Positions 51,477 to 61,053 are shown, counted from the stretch's first letter. The stretch: 64,000 bases of DNA from Burkholderia sp. 4M9327F10 (GCF_005503145.1 NZ_SCNV01000027.1:1-64000); one strand, 5' to 3'. Numbers and translations: made by a program. Notes: generated by a model from the sequence alone, not told the origin.

Positions 51477-52217
51477 ATGGAAAACACCGATCACGTGCTG
51501 ATCGTCGATGACGATCGCGGCATTCGCGAACTGATTGCCACCTACCTCGAGAAGAATGGCATGCGCGTGTCGCTGGCCGCCAACGGCCGCCAGATGCGCA
51601 GCGTCCTCGAACAGGGCGCGCCCGATCTGATCGTGCTCGACCTGATGCTGCCCGGCGAAGACGGTCTTGTGCTGTGCCGCGAACTGCGCGCGAGCAAGTT
51701 TCGTACGGTGCCGGTCTTGATGCTGACGGCCCGCAGCGAGGAGACGGATCGCATCGTCGGGCTGGAAATGGGTGCTGACGACTACCTCGCCAAGCCGTTT
51801 GCCGTGCGCGAGCTGCTGGCGCGCATCCGTTCCGTGCTGCGCCGCACCCGCATGCTGCCGCCGGGCATGCAGGTGACGGAAACCGCGTCGATGATCGGCT
51901 TCGGCGACTGGCGCCTCGACACCACGGCGCGCCATCTGCTCGACGCCGAGGGCACCATGGTGGCCTTGAGCGGCGCGGAGTACCGCTTGCTGCGGGTGTT
52001 CCTCGATCATCCGCAGCGCGTGCTGACACGGGATCAACTGCTCAATCTGACCCAGGGCCGCCAGGCCGATCCGTTCGACCGCTCGATCGATCTGCTGGTG
52101 AGCCGCTTGCGGCAGCGCCTTCAGGATGTGGCGCGCGAGCCCCGTTACATCAAGACGCTGCGCAGCGAAGGCTATGTATTTTCCGCGGCCGTCACCATGA
52201 TTGAAGGCGACTCATGA
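51477..52217 (+). CDS. OmpR-family response regulator
   Basis: This 246-residue protein has a receiver domain at 5-120, with acidic residues D11-D13, phospho-acceptor D55 (VLDLMLPGEDG) and K106 in DYLAKPF. A winged-helix DNA-binding domain runs from about 140 to 240 (ALSGAEYRLLRVFLDHPQRVLTRDQLLNLTQGRQADPFDRSIDLLVSRLRQRL). The DNA-binding type normally reads direct repeats about 10-11 bp apart. The stop codon overlaps the kinase start (ATGA). Confidence 0.93.
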   Translation: MENTDHVLIVDDDRGIRELIATYLEKNGMRVSLAANGRQMRSVLEQGAPDLIVLDLMLPGEDGLVLCRELRASKFRTVPVLMLTARSEETDRIVGLEMGADDYLAKPFAVRELLARIRSVLRRTRMLPPGMQVTETASMIGFGDWRLDTTARHLLDAEGTMVALSGAEYRLLRVFLDHPQRVLTRDQLLNLTQGRQADPFDRSIDLLVSRLRQRLQDVAREPRYIKTLRSEGYVFSAAVTMIEGDS

Positions 52218-53533
52218 AACAGAATGCATTGCTGCATTGGCCGCGCACGCTGTTCGCGAGGCTTGCCCTGATTCTCTTTGTCAGCCTCGCGCTGGTGCAA
52301 ACGCTGTCGGTATGGCTCACCATGACCGAACGGGACCAGACCATGGCGAACGTGATGATGGGCTACATCGAGCGTGAGGTCAGCAGTTCTGTCGCGCTGC
52401 TCGACCATCTGCCGGCCGACGAACGTGCCGAGTGGCTGCCGCGGCTCGCGCGGCGCACCTACACGTTTGTTCTGGGCCCGGGTGTCGCCGGCATGCCACC
52501 GGATGCGAAGCTCTCGGCACGGGTGGCGCAGTCCATCGCAGATGGCATCGGCAAGCGCTATCCGCTCACGGCCAACGCGGTGCCGGGCGACCCGGACCGG
52601 CTGCAGGTGCATTTGCAGCTGAGCGACGGCACACCGCTGACGATCGATTACCACCCCATGCCGGGCGCGCCGCTCTCGCCGTGGCTGTCGTGCGTGCTGG
52701 TGCTGCAACTGGTCGTGCTGGCCGCGTGCTGCTGGGTGGCGGTGCGGCTCGCCACGCGCCCGTTGAGCCAGTTGGCGCGGGCGGCCGACACGCTGGGCCC
52801 TGACCTGAAGGCGGAGCGCTTGCCCGAGGACGGGCCGGATGAAGTGGCGCGGGCCGCACGTGCTTTCAACGCCATGCAGGACCGCATCCGGATGTACATG
52901 ACCGAGCGCCTGCAGATTCTCGCGGCGATCTCGCACGATCTGCAAACGCCGATCACCCGCATGCGTCTGCGCGTCGACGTGATGGACGACAGCGCCCAGG
53001 GCGCAAAACTGCAACAGGATCTGCGGGAAATGGAAACCATGGTCAAGGAAGGCGTCACCTACGCGCGCACCATGCACGGCGCCAGCGAGGCGCCGCTGCG
53101 GATCGATCCGGACGCGCTGTTCGACAGCCTCGTGCTCGACTATGTGGATGCGGACAAGGACGTCTCGCTGCACGGGCGAATCGGCGCGGCGCTGGTGACG
53201 CGCCCGCAGGCGTTGCGGCGCATCGTCGGCAATCTCGTGGATAACGCGCTGAAGTTTGGCGGGTCGGCTGAGATACAGGTTGCCGCCGCGCACGACGGGC
53301 AGGTTTCGGTCTGCGTGCTCGATCGCGGGCCCGGGATTCCGGCTGAATCGCTGGAAGCGGTGTTCGAGCCGTTCTACCGGCTGGAAGGGTCGCGCAATCG
53401 CGGAACGGGCGGCACCGGGCTGGGCCTTGCAATTGCGCGGCAACTTGCGCTGGCGATGGACGCGACATTGTCGTTGCATAACCGCCCAGGTGGCGGTCTG
53501 GAAGCCCGATTGTCGTTAAAGGTGAGCAGTTAG
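52214..53533 (+). CDS. Sensor histidine kinase
   Basis: This 439-residue protein has TM1 at about 13-36, a periplasmic sensor region of about 120 residues, TM2 at about 157-178 and a HAMP domain (178-230). The HisKA box is ILAAISHDLQTPITRM, with phospho-acceptor His241. The ATP-binding domain carries NLVDNALKFG and GTGGTGLGLAIARQLA. The sensor region has no recognisable ligand motif. It is translationally coupled to the response regulator. Confidence 0.92.
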   Translation: MKQNALLHWPRTLFARLALILFVSLALVQTLSVWLTMTERDQTMANVMMGYIEREVSSSVALLDHLPADERAEWLPRLARRTYTFVLGPGVAGMPPDAKLSARVAQSIADGIGKRYPLTANAVPGDPDRLQVHLQLSDGTPLTIDYHPMPGAPLSPWLSCVLVLQLVVLAACCWVAVRLATRPLSQLARAADTLGPDLKAERLPEDGPDEVARAARAFNAMQDRIRMYMTERLQILAAISHDLQTPITRMRLRVDVMDDSAQGAKLQQDLREMETMVKEGVTYARTMHGASEAPLRIDPDALFDSLVLDYVDADKDVSLHGRIGAALVTRPQALRRIVGNLVDNALKFGGSAEIQVAAAHDGQVSVCVLDRGPGIPAESLEAVFEPFYRLEGSRNRGTGGTGLGLAIARQLALAMDATLSLHNRPGGGLEARLSLKVSS

Positions 53534-53570
53534 ATTCGGATAGCTAATCAATGTATTCAAGGAGTTTTCA

Positions 53571-54614
53571 ATGCCGGACCAGATCAATATTCGACGCCGC
53601 CGTCTGCTTGGCACGACTGTGGCTGGCCTTAGCTTGATGGAGCTGGGTCTGAGCGGACTTGCACAGGCGCAGTCGAATGGCGCGACAACTGGCTCGCAGC
53701 CTGCGGCGCGGGTTGCTTCGTTCGATACCATTCGCCAGATAGACGCCGGAACCCTCAATGTCGGCTATGCGGAAGCCGGTCCGCAGAACGGGCCGGTCGT
53801 CATCCTGCTGCATGGATGGCCTTACGATATCTATAGCTTCGCCGAAGTGACGCCCTTGCTGGTGTCCGCCGGTTATCGGGTGATCGTGCCGTATCTGCGA
53901 GGGTATGGTTCGACGCGCTTCCTGTCCGCGGATACGCCGCGCAATGGCCAGCAGGCCGTGGTTGCGGTCGACATCATTGCGTTGATGGACGCCCTGAAGA
54001 TCGATCAGGCGATCTTTGGCGCTTTCGATTGGGGCGCGCGCACGGCCAATATCATTGCGGCGCTGTGGCCGCAGCGCTGCAAGGCGATGGTGTCGGTAAG
54101 CGGGTATCTGATCGGCAGCCAGCAGGCTAACAAGGCGCCGCTGCCGCCGAAGGCCGAACTGGCGTGGTGGTATCAGTTCTATTTCGCCACCGAGCGCGGC
54201 GAGGCCGGCTATGCGGCGAACCGCCACGACTTCAACAAGCTGATCTGGCGTCTCGCTTCGCCTAAATGGAATTTCGATGACGCGACGTACGAGCGTTCGG
54301 CCCAGACGTTCGACAATCCGGATCATGTCGCGGTGGTGATTCACAACTACCGCTGGCGGCTAGGCCTCGTAAAGGGTGAGCCGCAATACGACGGGCTCGA
54401 AGCGCGTCTGGCGACGGCGCCGGCCATTTCGGTTCCGACCATCACCATGGAGGGCGATGCCAACGGCGCACCACATCCCGAACCGGCGGCCTATGCGAAG
54501 AAGTTTACCGGCAAGTATCAACACCGGAATATCGACGGGGGCATTGGGCATAACCTGCCGCAAGAGGCGCCGAAGGCGTTTGCCGATGCTATCGTCGATG
54601 TGGTCCGCCTCTAA
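53571..54614 (+). CDS. Tat-exported alpha/beta hydrolase (epoxide hydrolase/dehalogenase-like)
   Basis: This 347-residue protein has a twin-arginine type signal (NIRRRRLLGTTVAGLSLMELG...AQA). Its alpha/beta hydrolase core has the oxyanion motif LLHGWPYDIY (HGWP at 81-84), a nucleophile Asp153 in FDWGA and the catalytic His near residue 327 in GIGHNLPQEAP. An Asp nucleophile followed by Trp is the arrangement of epoxide hydrolases and haloalkane dehalogenases. It starts 38 bp after the kinase and could be in the same transcript. The substrate is unknown. Confidence 0.82.
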   Translation: MPDQINIRRRRLLGTTVAGLSLMELGLSGLAQAQSNGATTGSQPAARVASFDTIRQIDAGTLNVGYAEAGPQNGPVVILLHGWPYDIYSFAEVTPLLVSAGYRVIVPYLRGYGSTRFLSADTPRNGQQAVVAVDIIALMDALKIDQAIFGAFDWGARTANIIAALWPQRCKAMVSVSGYLIGSQQANKAPLPPKAELAWWYQFYFATERGEAGYAANRHDFNKLIWRLASPKWNFDDATYERSAQTFDNPDHVAVVIHNYRWRLGLVKGEPQYDGLEARLATAPAISVPTITMEGDANGAPHPEPAAYAKKFTGKYQHRNIDGGIGHNLPQEAPKAFADAIVDVVRL

Positions 54615-54619
54615 AGCGG

Positions 54620-55522
54620 CTATTTCCCCCAGCGTTTCGCCTCAAGCGCCATCGTGTCGTTAGCGATCTCCAGAAAGCTGTCGACGATCGGCGTCGTATG
54701 TTGCTGCTGAGGACATACCGTGAAGCCGCGAAACAGGATATCCGGCGAAAACGGCCGGAACTGGATCTTCGCCGGATTGGCATCGAAAGTCGCAAGGGGA
54801 TTGACGATGCCGACGCCCAGGCCGCGCGACACAATCGCGCAGATGGTTGCGCCGTAGGGCGTTTCGATAGCCGGCACCTGCTTGACTTCCGCCTGGCGCA
54901 ACACGCGATCCAGCGATGAACGGGTGTCGTCCGCATACGACGGCAGGATCAGGTTTTCGCCGCGCAGATCGCGTGCATGGATGCGTTTGTGCGCTGCCAG
55001 CCGGTGTCCGGCCGGCAGCGCACAAACGCCGGGCAAGCGGTATAGCTCGGTACTCGTCACACCGAATGCATCAGGCGTCGTCGTAGCGAAGCCGATATCG
55101 CAATAGGCCGACGAAGCCCAGCGCTGGATGGTGCCTTCGCTGCGCATCTCCAGCGATATCGCAATGCGCGGATACGCAGCGAGAAAGCGCTCGATCACCA
55201 TCGGCACGAACGACAATGCCAGCACGGGCGCGGCGACGAGCCGCAGACGGCCACTGCCGAACTGGCGGATTTCCCGCGCGGAATGGGCGAGTTTTTCGAG
55301 GCCCACAAAACTCCGGTCGACTTCGCGATAGAACGCGCTGCCTGCGTCGGTGGCCTGAATGCGCCCGCCGTTGCGCGTGAAGAGCGCCAGTCCGGTCGAC
55401 GTCTCCAGCTCCGCAATCAGGCGGCTCACGCTCGGCTGCGACGTGCCGAGCTCCTCGGCCGCAGCGGTCATCGAGCCGCGCAACATGACCAGCCGGAACG
55501 CTTCGATTTGCCGTTGATTCAT
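54620..55522 (-). CDS. LysR family regulator divergent from the FAD oxidoreductase
   Basis: This 300-residue protein has an HTH at residues 1-60 (MNQRQIEAFRLVMLRGSMTAAAEELGTSQPSVSRLIAELE) and an effector domain from about 90. The phrase IEAFRLVMLRGSMT is typical of the NocR/OccR-like LysR subgroup, which often controls opine, octopine or amino-acid catabolism. The start at 55522 is the family N-terminus; the upstream frame to 55621 is only promoter DNA. It is divergent from the oxidoreductase gene, and a T-N11-A palindrome lies between. Confidence 0.9.
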   Translation of the reverse strand: MNQRQIEAFRLVMLRGSMTAAAEELGTSQPSVSRLIAELETSTGLALFTRNGGRIQATDAGSAFYREVDRSFVGLEKLAHSAREIRQFGSGRLRLVAAPVLALSFVPMVIERFLAAYPRIAISLEMRSEGTIQRWASSAYCDIGFATTTPDAFGVTSTELYRLPGVCALPAGHRLAAHKRIHARDLRGENLILPSYADDTRSSLDRVLRQAEVKQVPAIETPYGATICAIVSRGLGVGIVNPLATFDANPAKIQFRPFSPDILFRGFTVCPQQQHTTPIVDSFLEIANDTMALEAKRWGK

Positions 55523-55562
55523 CCGCCCGCCTCGCGTGATTTCGTTGCTCCGAGTCTCAGCT

Positions 55563-55585
55563 TGCCATATCAAAATTGAATGGCA
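55563..55585. promoter_or_regulatory. LysR-type T-N11-A operator candidate
   Basis: TGCCAT (55563-55568), eleven bases, then ATGGCA (55580-55585): a perfect six-base inverted repeat with exact T-N11-A spacing. It lies 41-63 bp from the LysR start and 77-99 bp upstream of the oxidoreductase start, the normal position for a LysR recognition site controlling both. Confidence 0.7.
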
Positions 55586-55661
55586 GGCGTTTTTGGTCGT
55601 ATTTGACCGGATGGGCGGCAAAAACCTAGACTGGCTTGCATCCTGTCACCGGCGGTGCACG

Positions 55662-56984
55662 ATGCGTTCCGATACCCTGCTGTTTCATGACGATTTCCGC
55701 GTGGCCCCATACTGGTGGGACGCCGCGCCGCCCGAGACGGTGCGCGACGCGCTGCCTGCCCGCGCCGATGTGGTGATTGTCGGCAGCGGTTATTGCGGCT
55801 TGTCGGCGGCCGCGGAAGCAGCGCGGCTCGGCGCGAGCGTCGCCGTGCTCGATGCCGCGGAAATTGGCGCGGGCGGCAGCACGCGCAGCGGCGGCATGGT
55901 GTCGAGCGGCCAAAAGCTGGCGCTGACCAACGCGATCCGTGGTGTCCCGGCAGAAAGACTGGAACGGCTGATGCGCGAATCGATGGCGAGCTTCGACTAT
56001 CTGAAGCGCCTCGTCGCCGAGGAATCGCTCGACGCCGATCTGCAGATCACCGGCCGCTTCTTTGGCGCATTCACCCCGCGCCACTTCGACCGTTTGCGGC
56101 GCCAGGGCGATCTGCTGCGCGACAAGACCGGCGTAACGGTGCATGTCGTGCCGCGTGCGGATCAACACGCGCTGATCGGCTCCGATTACTACTACGGCGG
56201 GATTCTCGTCGATGAATACGGCGGTCTGCATACGGCCAAATATCACCGCGCGCTGCGCGATCTCGCCTGGCGGCGCGGCGCGACCTTGCATTCGCATGCG
56301 GGCGTGCAACGGATCGAGCGCAACGGCGCGGGCTTCAGGGTGCACGCAACGCGGGGAGCGATCGAGGCGAAGCAGGTGCTGGTCGCCACCAACGGTTATA
56401 CCGGGCGGCTGCTGCCGTTCTTCTCGCGGCGCGTGCTGCCCGTAGCGAGCTATCAGATCGCGACGGAGCCGCTGCCGCCAGGACTCATGGCCGTGCTGAA
56501 TCCGGGGCGACGGATGATCAGCGATTCGAAGCGCAATCTGTTCTACACGAGACCGTCGCCCGACGGCACGCGCATGCTGTTCGGCGCGCGCCCGGCGATC
56601 CGCGAAGTGAGCGAGCGTGAAGCGGCGCGCATGCTGCACGCCAAGATGATCGGCTTATGGCCGGCCCTGCGCGACGTGCGCATCACGCATGCATGGAAGG
56701 GCTATGTCGCGATGACCGGCGACAGGCTCGCGCATATCGGCGAGCACGAAGGCGTTCATTACGCACTGGGTTGCAACGGCAACGGCGTGGCGCTGATGAG
56801 CTATCTGGGCGCGCGAGTCGCAAAACACCTGCTGGGACTAGACGCCGTGCCCGGCGCATTCGGCGAGGGCGCGTTTCCGCTCAGCGTGGCCGGCATGGCG
56901 AGCCGCCTGAGCGTGCCGCTCGGCACGGCGCTCTATACGTTCGACGATCTCTGGAGCGGCCGCGTGCGCGCCGCGCTGTCCTGA
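55662..56984 (+). CDS. FAD-dependent oxidoreductase (DAO family, PuuB-like)
   Basis: This 440-residue protein has an FAD-binding Rossmann motif at 37-46 (VVIVGSGYCG, with G41-x-G43-x-x-G46) and the following ASVAVLDAAEIGAGGSTRSGG segment. The C-terminal HIGEHEGVHYALGCNGNGVALMSYLGARVAKHLLG block is the second FAD contact. The N-terminal YWWDAAPPE is the usual start in PuuB/OrdL-type amine oxidoreductases. It probably oxidises an amine, amino acid or gamma-glutamyl amine. It is 45 bp upstream of a binding protein gene. Confidence 0.88.
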   Translation: MRSDTLLFHDDFRVAPYWWDAAPPETVRDALPARADVVIVGSGYCGLSAAAEAARLGASVAVLDAAEIGAGGSTRSGGMVSSGQKLALTNAIRGVPAERLERLMRESMASFDYLKRLVAEESLDADLQITGRFFGAFTPRHFDRLRRQGDLLRDKTGVTVHVVPRADQHALIGSDYYYGGILVDEYGGLHTAKYHRALRDLAWRRGATLHSHAGVQRIERNGAGFRVHATRGAIEAKQVLVATNGYTGRLLPFFSRRVLPVASYQIATEPLPPGLMAVLNPGRRMISDSKRNLFYTRPSPDGTRMLFGARPAIREVSEREAARMLHAKMIGLWPALRDVRITHAWKGYVAMTGDRLAHIGEHEGVHYALGCNGNGVALMSYLGARVAKHLLGLDAVPGAFGEGAFPLSVAGMASRLSVPLGTALYTFDDLWSGRVRAALS

Positions 56985-57029
56985 CGTTTTCATCGCGGGT
57001 TCTTTCGTATTTTCGACGGAGCAAACATC

Positions 57030-57848
57030 ATGCGTTTTCGCCATCTTCTCAGCCTCTTTGCGGTTGTCGTTCCCTTATCGCTCGCGTTGGCCGGCAACGC
57101 GCGTGCCGATGACGTCGGCACGCTGACGCCCGGCAAGCTGGTTGCCGGCGTGGATGCGAACAACAAGCCGTACTCGTATATCGACAACGGCAAGATGACG
57201 GGCTTCGACGTGGAACTGCTGCGAGCCATCGCGGCAAAACTCGGCTTGAGCGCCGAGTTCCGCGCCCAGGATTTCAGCGGACTGCTGCCTAGCGTGGCGA
57301 ACCAGCAGATCGATCTGGCCGCCGGGTCGATTTCGATCACGAAGGAGCGGCTGAAGATGGTCGATTTTTCGGAGGGCTATCTGACCGGCCTGTTGAGCGT
57401 CGCAACGCTGCCGGACAGCGCGATCACCAGCGATGTGTCGTCGGTGAAGGGCAAGCGGATCGGCGTCGTGCAGGGCACGATCGAGGACACGTATTCGGAC
57501 AGCTACCTGCCGGGCGCCCAGATCGTGCGCTTTCCGAACCTGAATGCGGGCTTCCTGTCGCTGCGCTCGAAATACGTCGATGGCTACTTCGTGGATAAAA
57601 CGCTCGTGGAAGGCTTGCAGGGCAAGTATCCGCAACTGAACATCGCAGACAGGCTCGACATCTCCGCCGTCAATCTGCCCGCCGGCTTCCCGGTGCACAA
57701 GGGCAACGCGAAGCTCGAGGCGGCGCTGAACAAGAGCATCGGCGAACTGGTTGCGGACGGCACCTGGCTCAAGCTGTACCTGCAGTTCCACCCGGGCTAT
57801 CCTAAGCCCGCGGATCTGCCGCCTTATGCGATGAAGTCGGGCAGTTGA
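57030..57848 (+). CDS. ABC transporter substrate-binding protein, family 3 (amino-acid type)
   Basis: This 272-residue protein has a signal peptide ending ARA (about residue 26). The SBP_bac_3 pattern follows: TLTPGKLVAGVDANNKPYSYIDNGKMTGFDVELLRAIAAKLG, SISITKERLKMVDFSEGY and GTWLKLYLQFHPGY. It captures amino acids, opines or amines in the periplasm. It is followed by a single permease, but no ATPase gene is present in this group. Confidence 0.9.
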   Translation: MRFRHLLSLFAVVVPLSLALAGNARADDVGTLTPGKLVAGVDANNKPYSYIDNGKMTGFDVELLRAIAAKLGLSAEFRAQDFSGLLPSVANQQIDLAAGSISITKERLKMVDFSEGYLTGLLSVATLPDSAITSDVSSVKGKRIGVVQGTIEDTYSDSYLPGAQIVRFPNLNAGFLSLRSKYVDGYFVDKTLVEGLQGKYPQLNIADRLDISAVNLPAGFPVHKGNAKLEAALNKSIGELVADGTWLKLYLQFHPGYPKPADLPPYAMKSGS

Positions 57849-57917
57849 ATGAGTCCGGCCGGCCGCCGACGGGCGGCTGACCGAACACGCTGCTGACGCT
57901 CAACCAGGGAGCGCACC

Positions 57918-58724
57918 ATGGATGCATTCTTGCAGAACTTTCTCGACTGGCCGTTGTTGATCTCCTCGATGCCGTCGCTCTTGTGCACCGGCCTCGTCAA
58001 CACGCTGGTGCTGTCGGTGTTCTCGACCGTGCTGGGGATCGCCGCGGGCATGGTGCTGGCCTTGATGGCGGTGTCGCACACGCGTTGGCTGATGCTGCCC
58101 GCACGGGTGTTCGTCGATGTGTTTCGCGGCCTGCCGGCAGCGCTTGTGATCCTGCTCGTCGGCCAGGGGCTCGCTCCCGTGGGGCTGGCCGTCTTCGGGC
58201 CCAATCCCTACCCGCTCGCAATCGTTGCTCTCGGGCTGATCTCGTCCGCCTATATCGCGGAGATTTTCCGCTCCGGCATTCAAAGCGTGGGACGCGGGCA
58301 ACTGTCCGCGTGTCAGGCGCTCGGCATGACGTACTGGAGCAGCATGCGCCATGTGATCGTGCCGCAAGGCGTGCGGCGGATCCTGCCGGCGCTCGCCAAC
58401 CAGTTCATTTCGATCGTCAAGGATTCGAGCCTGGTCTATTTTCTCGGCCTGCTGACGTCGCAACGCGATCTGTTCACGATCGGCCAGAACACCTCGGTCA
58501 ATACGGCCAACCTGTCGCCGCTGGTGGCGGCGGGCGTGGTATATCTGCTCCTGACCGTGCCGCTCACGCATGCGATCAACCATATCGACCGCTGGACCAA
58601 CCGTCATGCGAATCCGACGCGGGGAGATTCCAGCGCGGGCTGGGCGCGCCGGCAGCGCAGGGCTCAGGTCTCGGCCAATTCCGTCGCCTCGGTCAGGACC
58701 GGTATCGCCGATCAACATAACTAG
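57918..58724 (+). CDS. ABC transporter permease, amino-acid (HisMQ) type
   Basis: This 268-residue protein has five to six membrane helices. The EAA-loop motif QSVGRGQLSACQALGMTYWSSMRHVIVPQGVRRILPALANQFISIVKDSS is characteristic of polar amino-acid ABC permeases. The C-terminal 45 residues are a basic soluble tail. A single permease gene would need to form a homodimer, as in some family members. The ATP-binding subunit must come from elsewhere. Confidence 0.9.
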   Translation: MDAFLQNFLDWPLLISSMPSLLCTGLVNTLVLSVFSTVLGIAAGMVLALMAVSHTRWLMLPARVFVDVFRGLPAALVILLVGQGLAPVGLAVFGPNPYPLAIVALGLISSAYIAEIFRSGIQSVGRGQLSACQALGMTYWSSMRHVIVPQGVRRILPALANQFISIVKDSSLVYFLGLLTSQRDLFTIGQNTSVNTANLSPLVAAGVVYLLLTVPLTHAINHIDRWTNRHANPTRGDSSAGWARRQRRAQVSANSVASVRTGIADQHN

Positions 58725-58750
58725 TCTTCACAAGCAAAGCGCGAGACACA

Positions 58751-60088
58751 ATGGGACCTAAAGTAGAGACGGTTGCCGACGACACCACGTTGCCTGCGCA
58801 AGTTGATGTCGTCGTTATCGGCGGGGGCATTATCGGCGTGAGCACGGCCCTTTATCTGAGCGAGAAGGGCCTGCAGGTCGCGCTTTGCGAGAAAGGCCAT
58901 ATTGCGGGCGAGCAGTCGAGCCGCAACTGGGGCTGGGTACGTGTCACGCACCGCGACATGCGCGAGTTTCAATTGAGTATCGAAAGCCTGAAGCTATGGC
59001 GGAAGATGGATGCGGCGTTGGGCATCGACACCGGCTTCAATCAGTGCGGCATCCTTTACATGACCGCCGAAGACAGCATGATGGACAATCATCGCGTGTG
59101 GCTCGACAAGGCGCGCAACCTGGCGGGCGATGCATTCGACACGCGCGAGATAGACGGCAGATCCGTTGCCGAGCTGCTGCCCGGCGCGACGAAGGCGTTC
59201 AAGGGCGGACTCTACACACCGGGCGACGGCCGTGCCGAACCGCAAAGAGCCGCACCGGCGATCGCGAATGCGCTGCGCAAACGTGGGGTCAAGATTCTGA
59301 CGCCCTGTGCCGCACGTGGCATTGAAACGAGCGCCGGGCGGGTCAGCGCGGTCGTCACCGAGCACGGGACAATACGCTGCAATAGCGTGGTCGTGGCGGG
59401 CGGCGCCTGGTCGCGGCTCTTTTGCGGCAACCTCGATATCGACGTGCCGCAACTGCTGGTCAAAGCCTCCGTGCTGCGCACCGAACCGCTCGGCGGCGGC
59501 CCGACCGTTAGCGCGAGCAACAAGAAGTTCGCGTTTCGCAAGCGTGCCGACGGCGGCTACACGGTTGCGTTCGGGTTTCGCACTTATAGCGATCTCACAC
59601 CGGACTCATTCCGCCTTTTCTTCAAGTACATCGAAGCGCTGAAGAGCCAGTTGGGCTCCCTGCGTGTCGGTATCGGCGCACGCTTCTTCGATGAGTTGCG
59701 CCGTCCGCGCCACTGGGCGCTCGACCGGCCCACCGCGTTTGAGCAGGTCCGTACGCTCGATCCCGAACCGATCACCGAGTACACCGACGCCGGCCTGCGC
59801 GAATTCATCAAGGTCTTCCCGCATTTGTCGCACGCGCGAATTGCGCAGCGCTGGGCGGGCTACATGGATGTGACGCCGGACGCCATTCCGGTGATCTCCG
59901 GTGTTGATAAGGTGCCGGGGTTCTTTATCGGCACCGGCTTTTCCGGGCACGGATTCGGTATCGGCCCGGCGGCTGGGAAGCTGATGGCGGATCTGGTGAC
60001 GAACGACACGCCGCTTGTCGATCCGCATGCGTTTCGTTTGAGCCGCTTCAGCGACGGGACGAAGATTGTGATCGACGCGGGATTTTGA
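58751..60088 (+). CDS. FAD-dependent oxidoreductase (DadA/OoxB-like)
   Basis: This 445-residue protein has FAD motif GGGIIG at 24-29, GEQSSRNWGWVRVTHRDMREFQLS near 55-80, and a C-terminal GTGFSGHGFGIGPAAGKLMADLV block. It resembles D-amino-acid dehydrogenase or the OoxB-type subunits of opine dehydrogenases. It is 26 bp after the permease, so it probably belongs to the uptake operon. It differs clearly from the oxidoreductase at 55662, so the locus has two distinct flavoproteins. The substrate is not determined. Confidence 0.87.
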   Translation: MGPKVETVADDTTLPAQVDVVVIGGGIIGVSTALYLSEKGLQVALCEKGHIAGEQSSRNWGWVRVTHRDMREFQLSIESLKLWRKMDAALGIDTGFNQCGILYMTAEDSMMDNHRVWLDKARNLAGDAFDTREIDGRSVAELLPGATKAFKGGLYTPGDGRAEPQRAAPAIANALRKRGVKILTPCAARGIETSAGRVSAVVTEHGTIRCNSVVVAGGAWSRLFCGNLDIDVPQLLVKASVLRTEPLGGGPTVSASNKKFAFRKRADGGYTVAFGFRTYSDLTPDSFRLFFKYIEALKSQLGSLRVGIGARFFDELRRPRHWALDRPTAFEQVRTLDPEPITEYTDAGLREFIKVFPHLSHARIAQRWAGYMDVTPDAIPVISGVDKVPGFFIGTGFSGHGFGIGPAAGKLMADLVTNDTPLVDPHAFRLSRFSDGTKIVIDAGF

Positions 60089-60093
60089 GGCGG

Positions 60094-60109
60094 CGCCTCC
60101 TGTGAGGCG
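60094..60109. terminator. Short hairpin between convergent genes
   Basis: CGCCTC-CTGT-GAGGCG, six-base stem with four-base loop, followed by TTAAAT. It fills almost the entire 21-bp gap between the flavoprotein gene and the convergent LysR gene. Confidence 0.5.
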
Positions 60110-61015
60110 TTAAATCAATGCATCTTGCGGCAACTGCGCGTGCGCAAACGCGCGCACGTGCGTCACAAACTTCTTCACCAACAACGAAGGTGGCCGTTGC
60201 GACGGCAACAGTACGGAGAAGTCCGTCACGATATCCGGCCGGAAGCGGCGGAACACGATATCCGTGCCGCGATACTCAAGCGCCGTGACCGGATCGATAA
60301 TCGCGACGCCCATTCCCGCTGAGACAAAGGAGCAGATGGCCACGGCCGTTTGCGTCTCCACGATCAGCTTGCGCTCGATGCCATGCGAGGCGAACAGCGC
60401 GTCGATCTCATAGCGCGCTTGCAGACCGCGCCAATGCGACACGAACGGCTCGTTGCGCAAATCCTCCGGAACCAATGTGGCTTTCGCGGTGAGCCGATGG
60501 GTGGCCGGCAGTGCGCAGACCATGCGGGTCGACATCAATAGCTCTCCATGCGCGGCTGGCGTGCTCAAGGCAAGAATCACAAAGCCGACGTCGCAGCGAT
60601 GTTCGATCACCATGTCGAGTACGACGTGCGACGGATGCGCAGCGAGCGAAATTTCCACCCCTGTATGCAAGCGGCTGAACTCGGCAATGGCGCGCGGCAG
60701 AAACGATAGCGCGAGCGCCGGCGCACCCGCGATCTGCAGCGTACCGCGCTGCGACGCACGAATCTCCAGCGCGGCGCGCTCGATCCGCTCCACGCCGACC
60801 AGCGAACGCTGTACCTCTTCATGCAAGGCGAACGCTTCCGGCGTCGGCTGCAAACGGCCGTGCGCGCGGTCGAACAGCACAAACCCGGTGCTTTCTTCCA
60901 GGTCGCTGATGAGCCGTGTCACGGCGGGTTGCGACACATGCAGCATCTGTGCGGCACGCGTGACGGTACGGCACACCATGACTGCATTGAACGCTTCCAA
61001 CTGCCGGATCTTCAT
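60110..61015 (-). CDS. LysR family regulator of the Pot-like ABC operon
   Basis: This 301-residue protein has an HTH at 1-60 (MKIRQLEAFNAVMVCRTVTRAAQMLHVSQPAVTRLISDLE) and an effector domain. It belongs to the same OccR/NocR-like subgroup as the regulator at 54620. It is divergent from the binding-protein gene at 61207. A T-N11-A palindrome lies directly upstream of its own start. It probably responds to the transported substrate. Confidence 0.9.
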   Translation of the reverse strand: MKIRQLEAFNAVMVCRTVTRAAQMLHVSQPAVTRLISDLEESTGFVLFDRAHGRLQPTPEAFALHEEVQRSLVGVERIERAALEIRASQRGTLQIAGAPALALSFLPRAIAEFSRLHTGVEISLAAHPSHVVLDMVIEHRCDVGFVILALSTPAAHGELLMSTRMVCALPATHRLTAKATLVPEDLRNEPFVSHWRGLQARYEIDALFASHGIERKLIVETQTAVAICSFVSAGMGVAIIDPVTALEYRGTDIVFRRFRPDIVTDFSVLLPSQRPPSLLVKKFVTHVRAFAHAQLPQDALI

Positions 61016-61034
61016 GAGGACGGTCGCTCAAAAT

Positions 61035-61053
61035 GTATAAGTGAATGTTATAC
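61035..61053. promoter_or_regulatory. LysR-type T-N11-A operator candidate
   Basis: GTATAA (61035-61040), seven bases, then TTATAC (61048-61053): a perfect inverted repeat read as GTAT-N11-ATAC. It lies 20-38 bp upstream of the LysR start and about 154 bp upstream of the binding-protein start. Confidence 0.65.
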
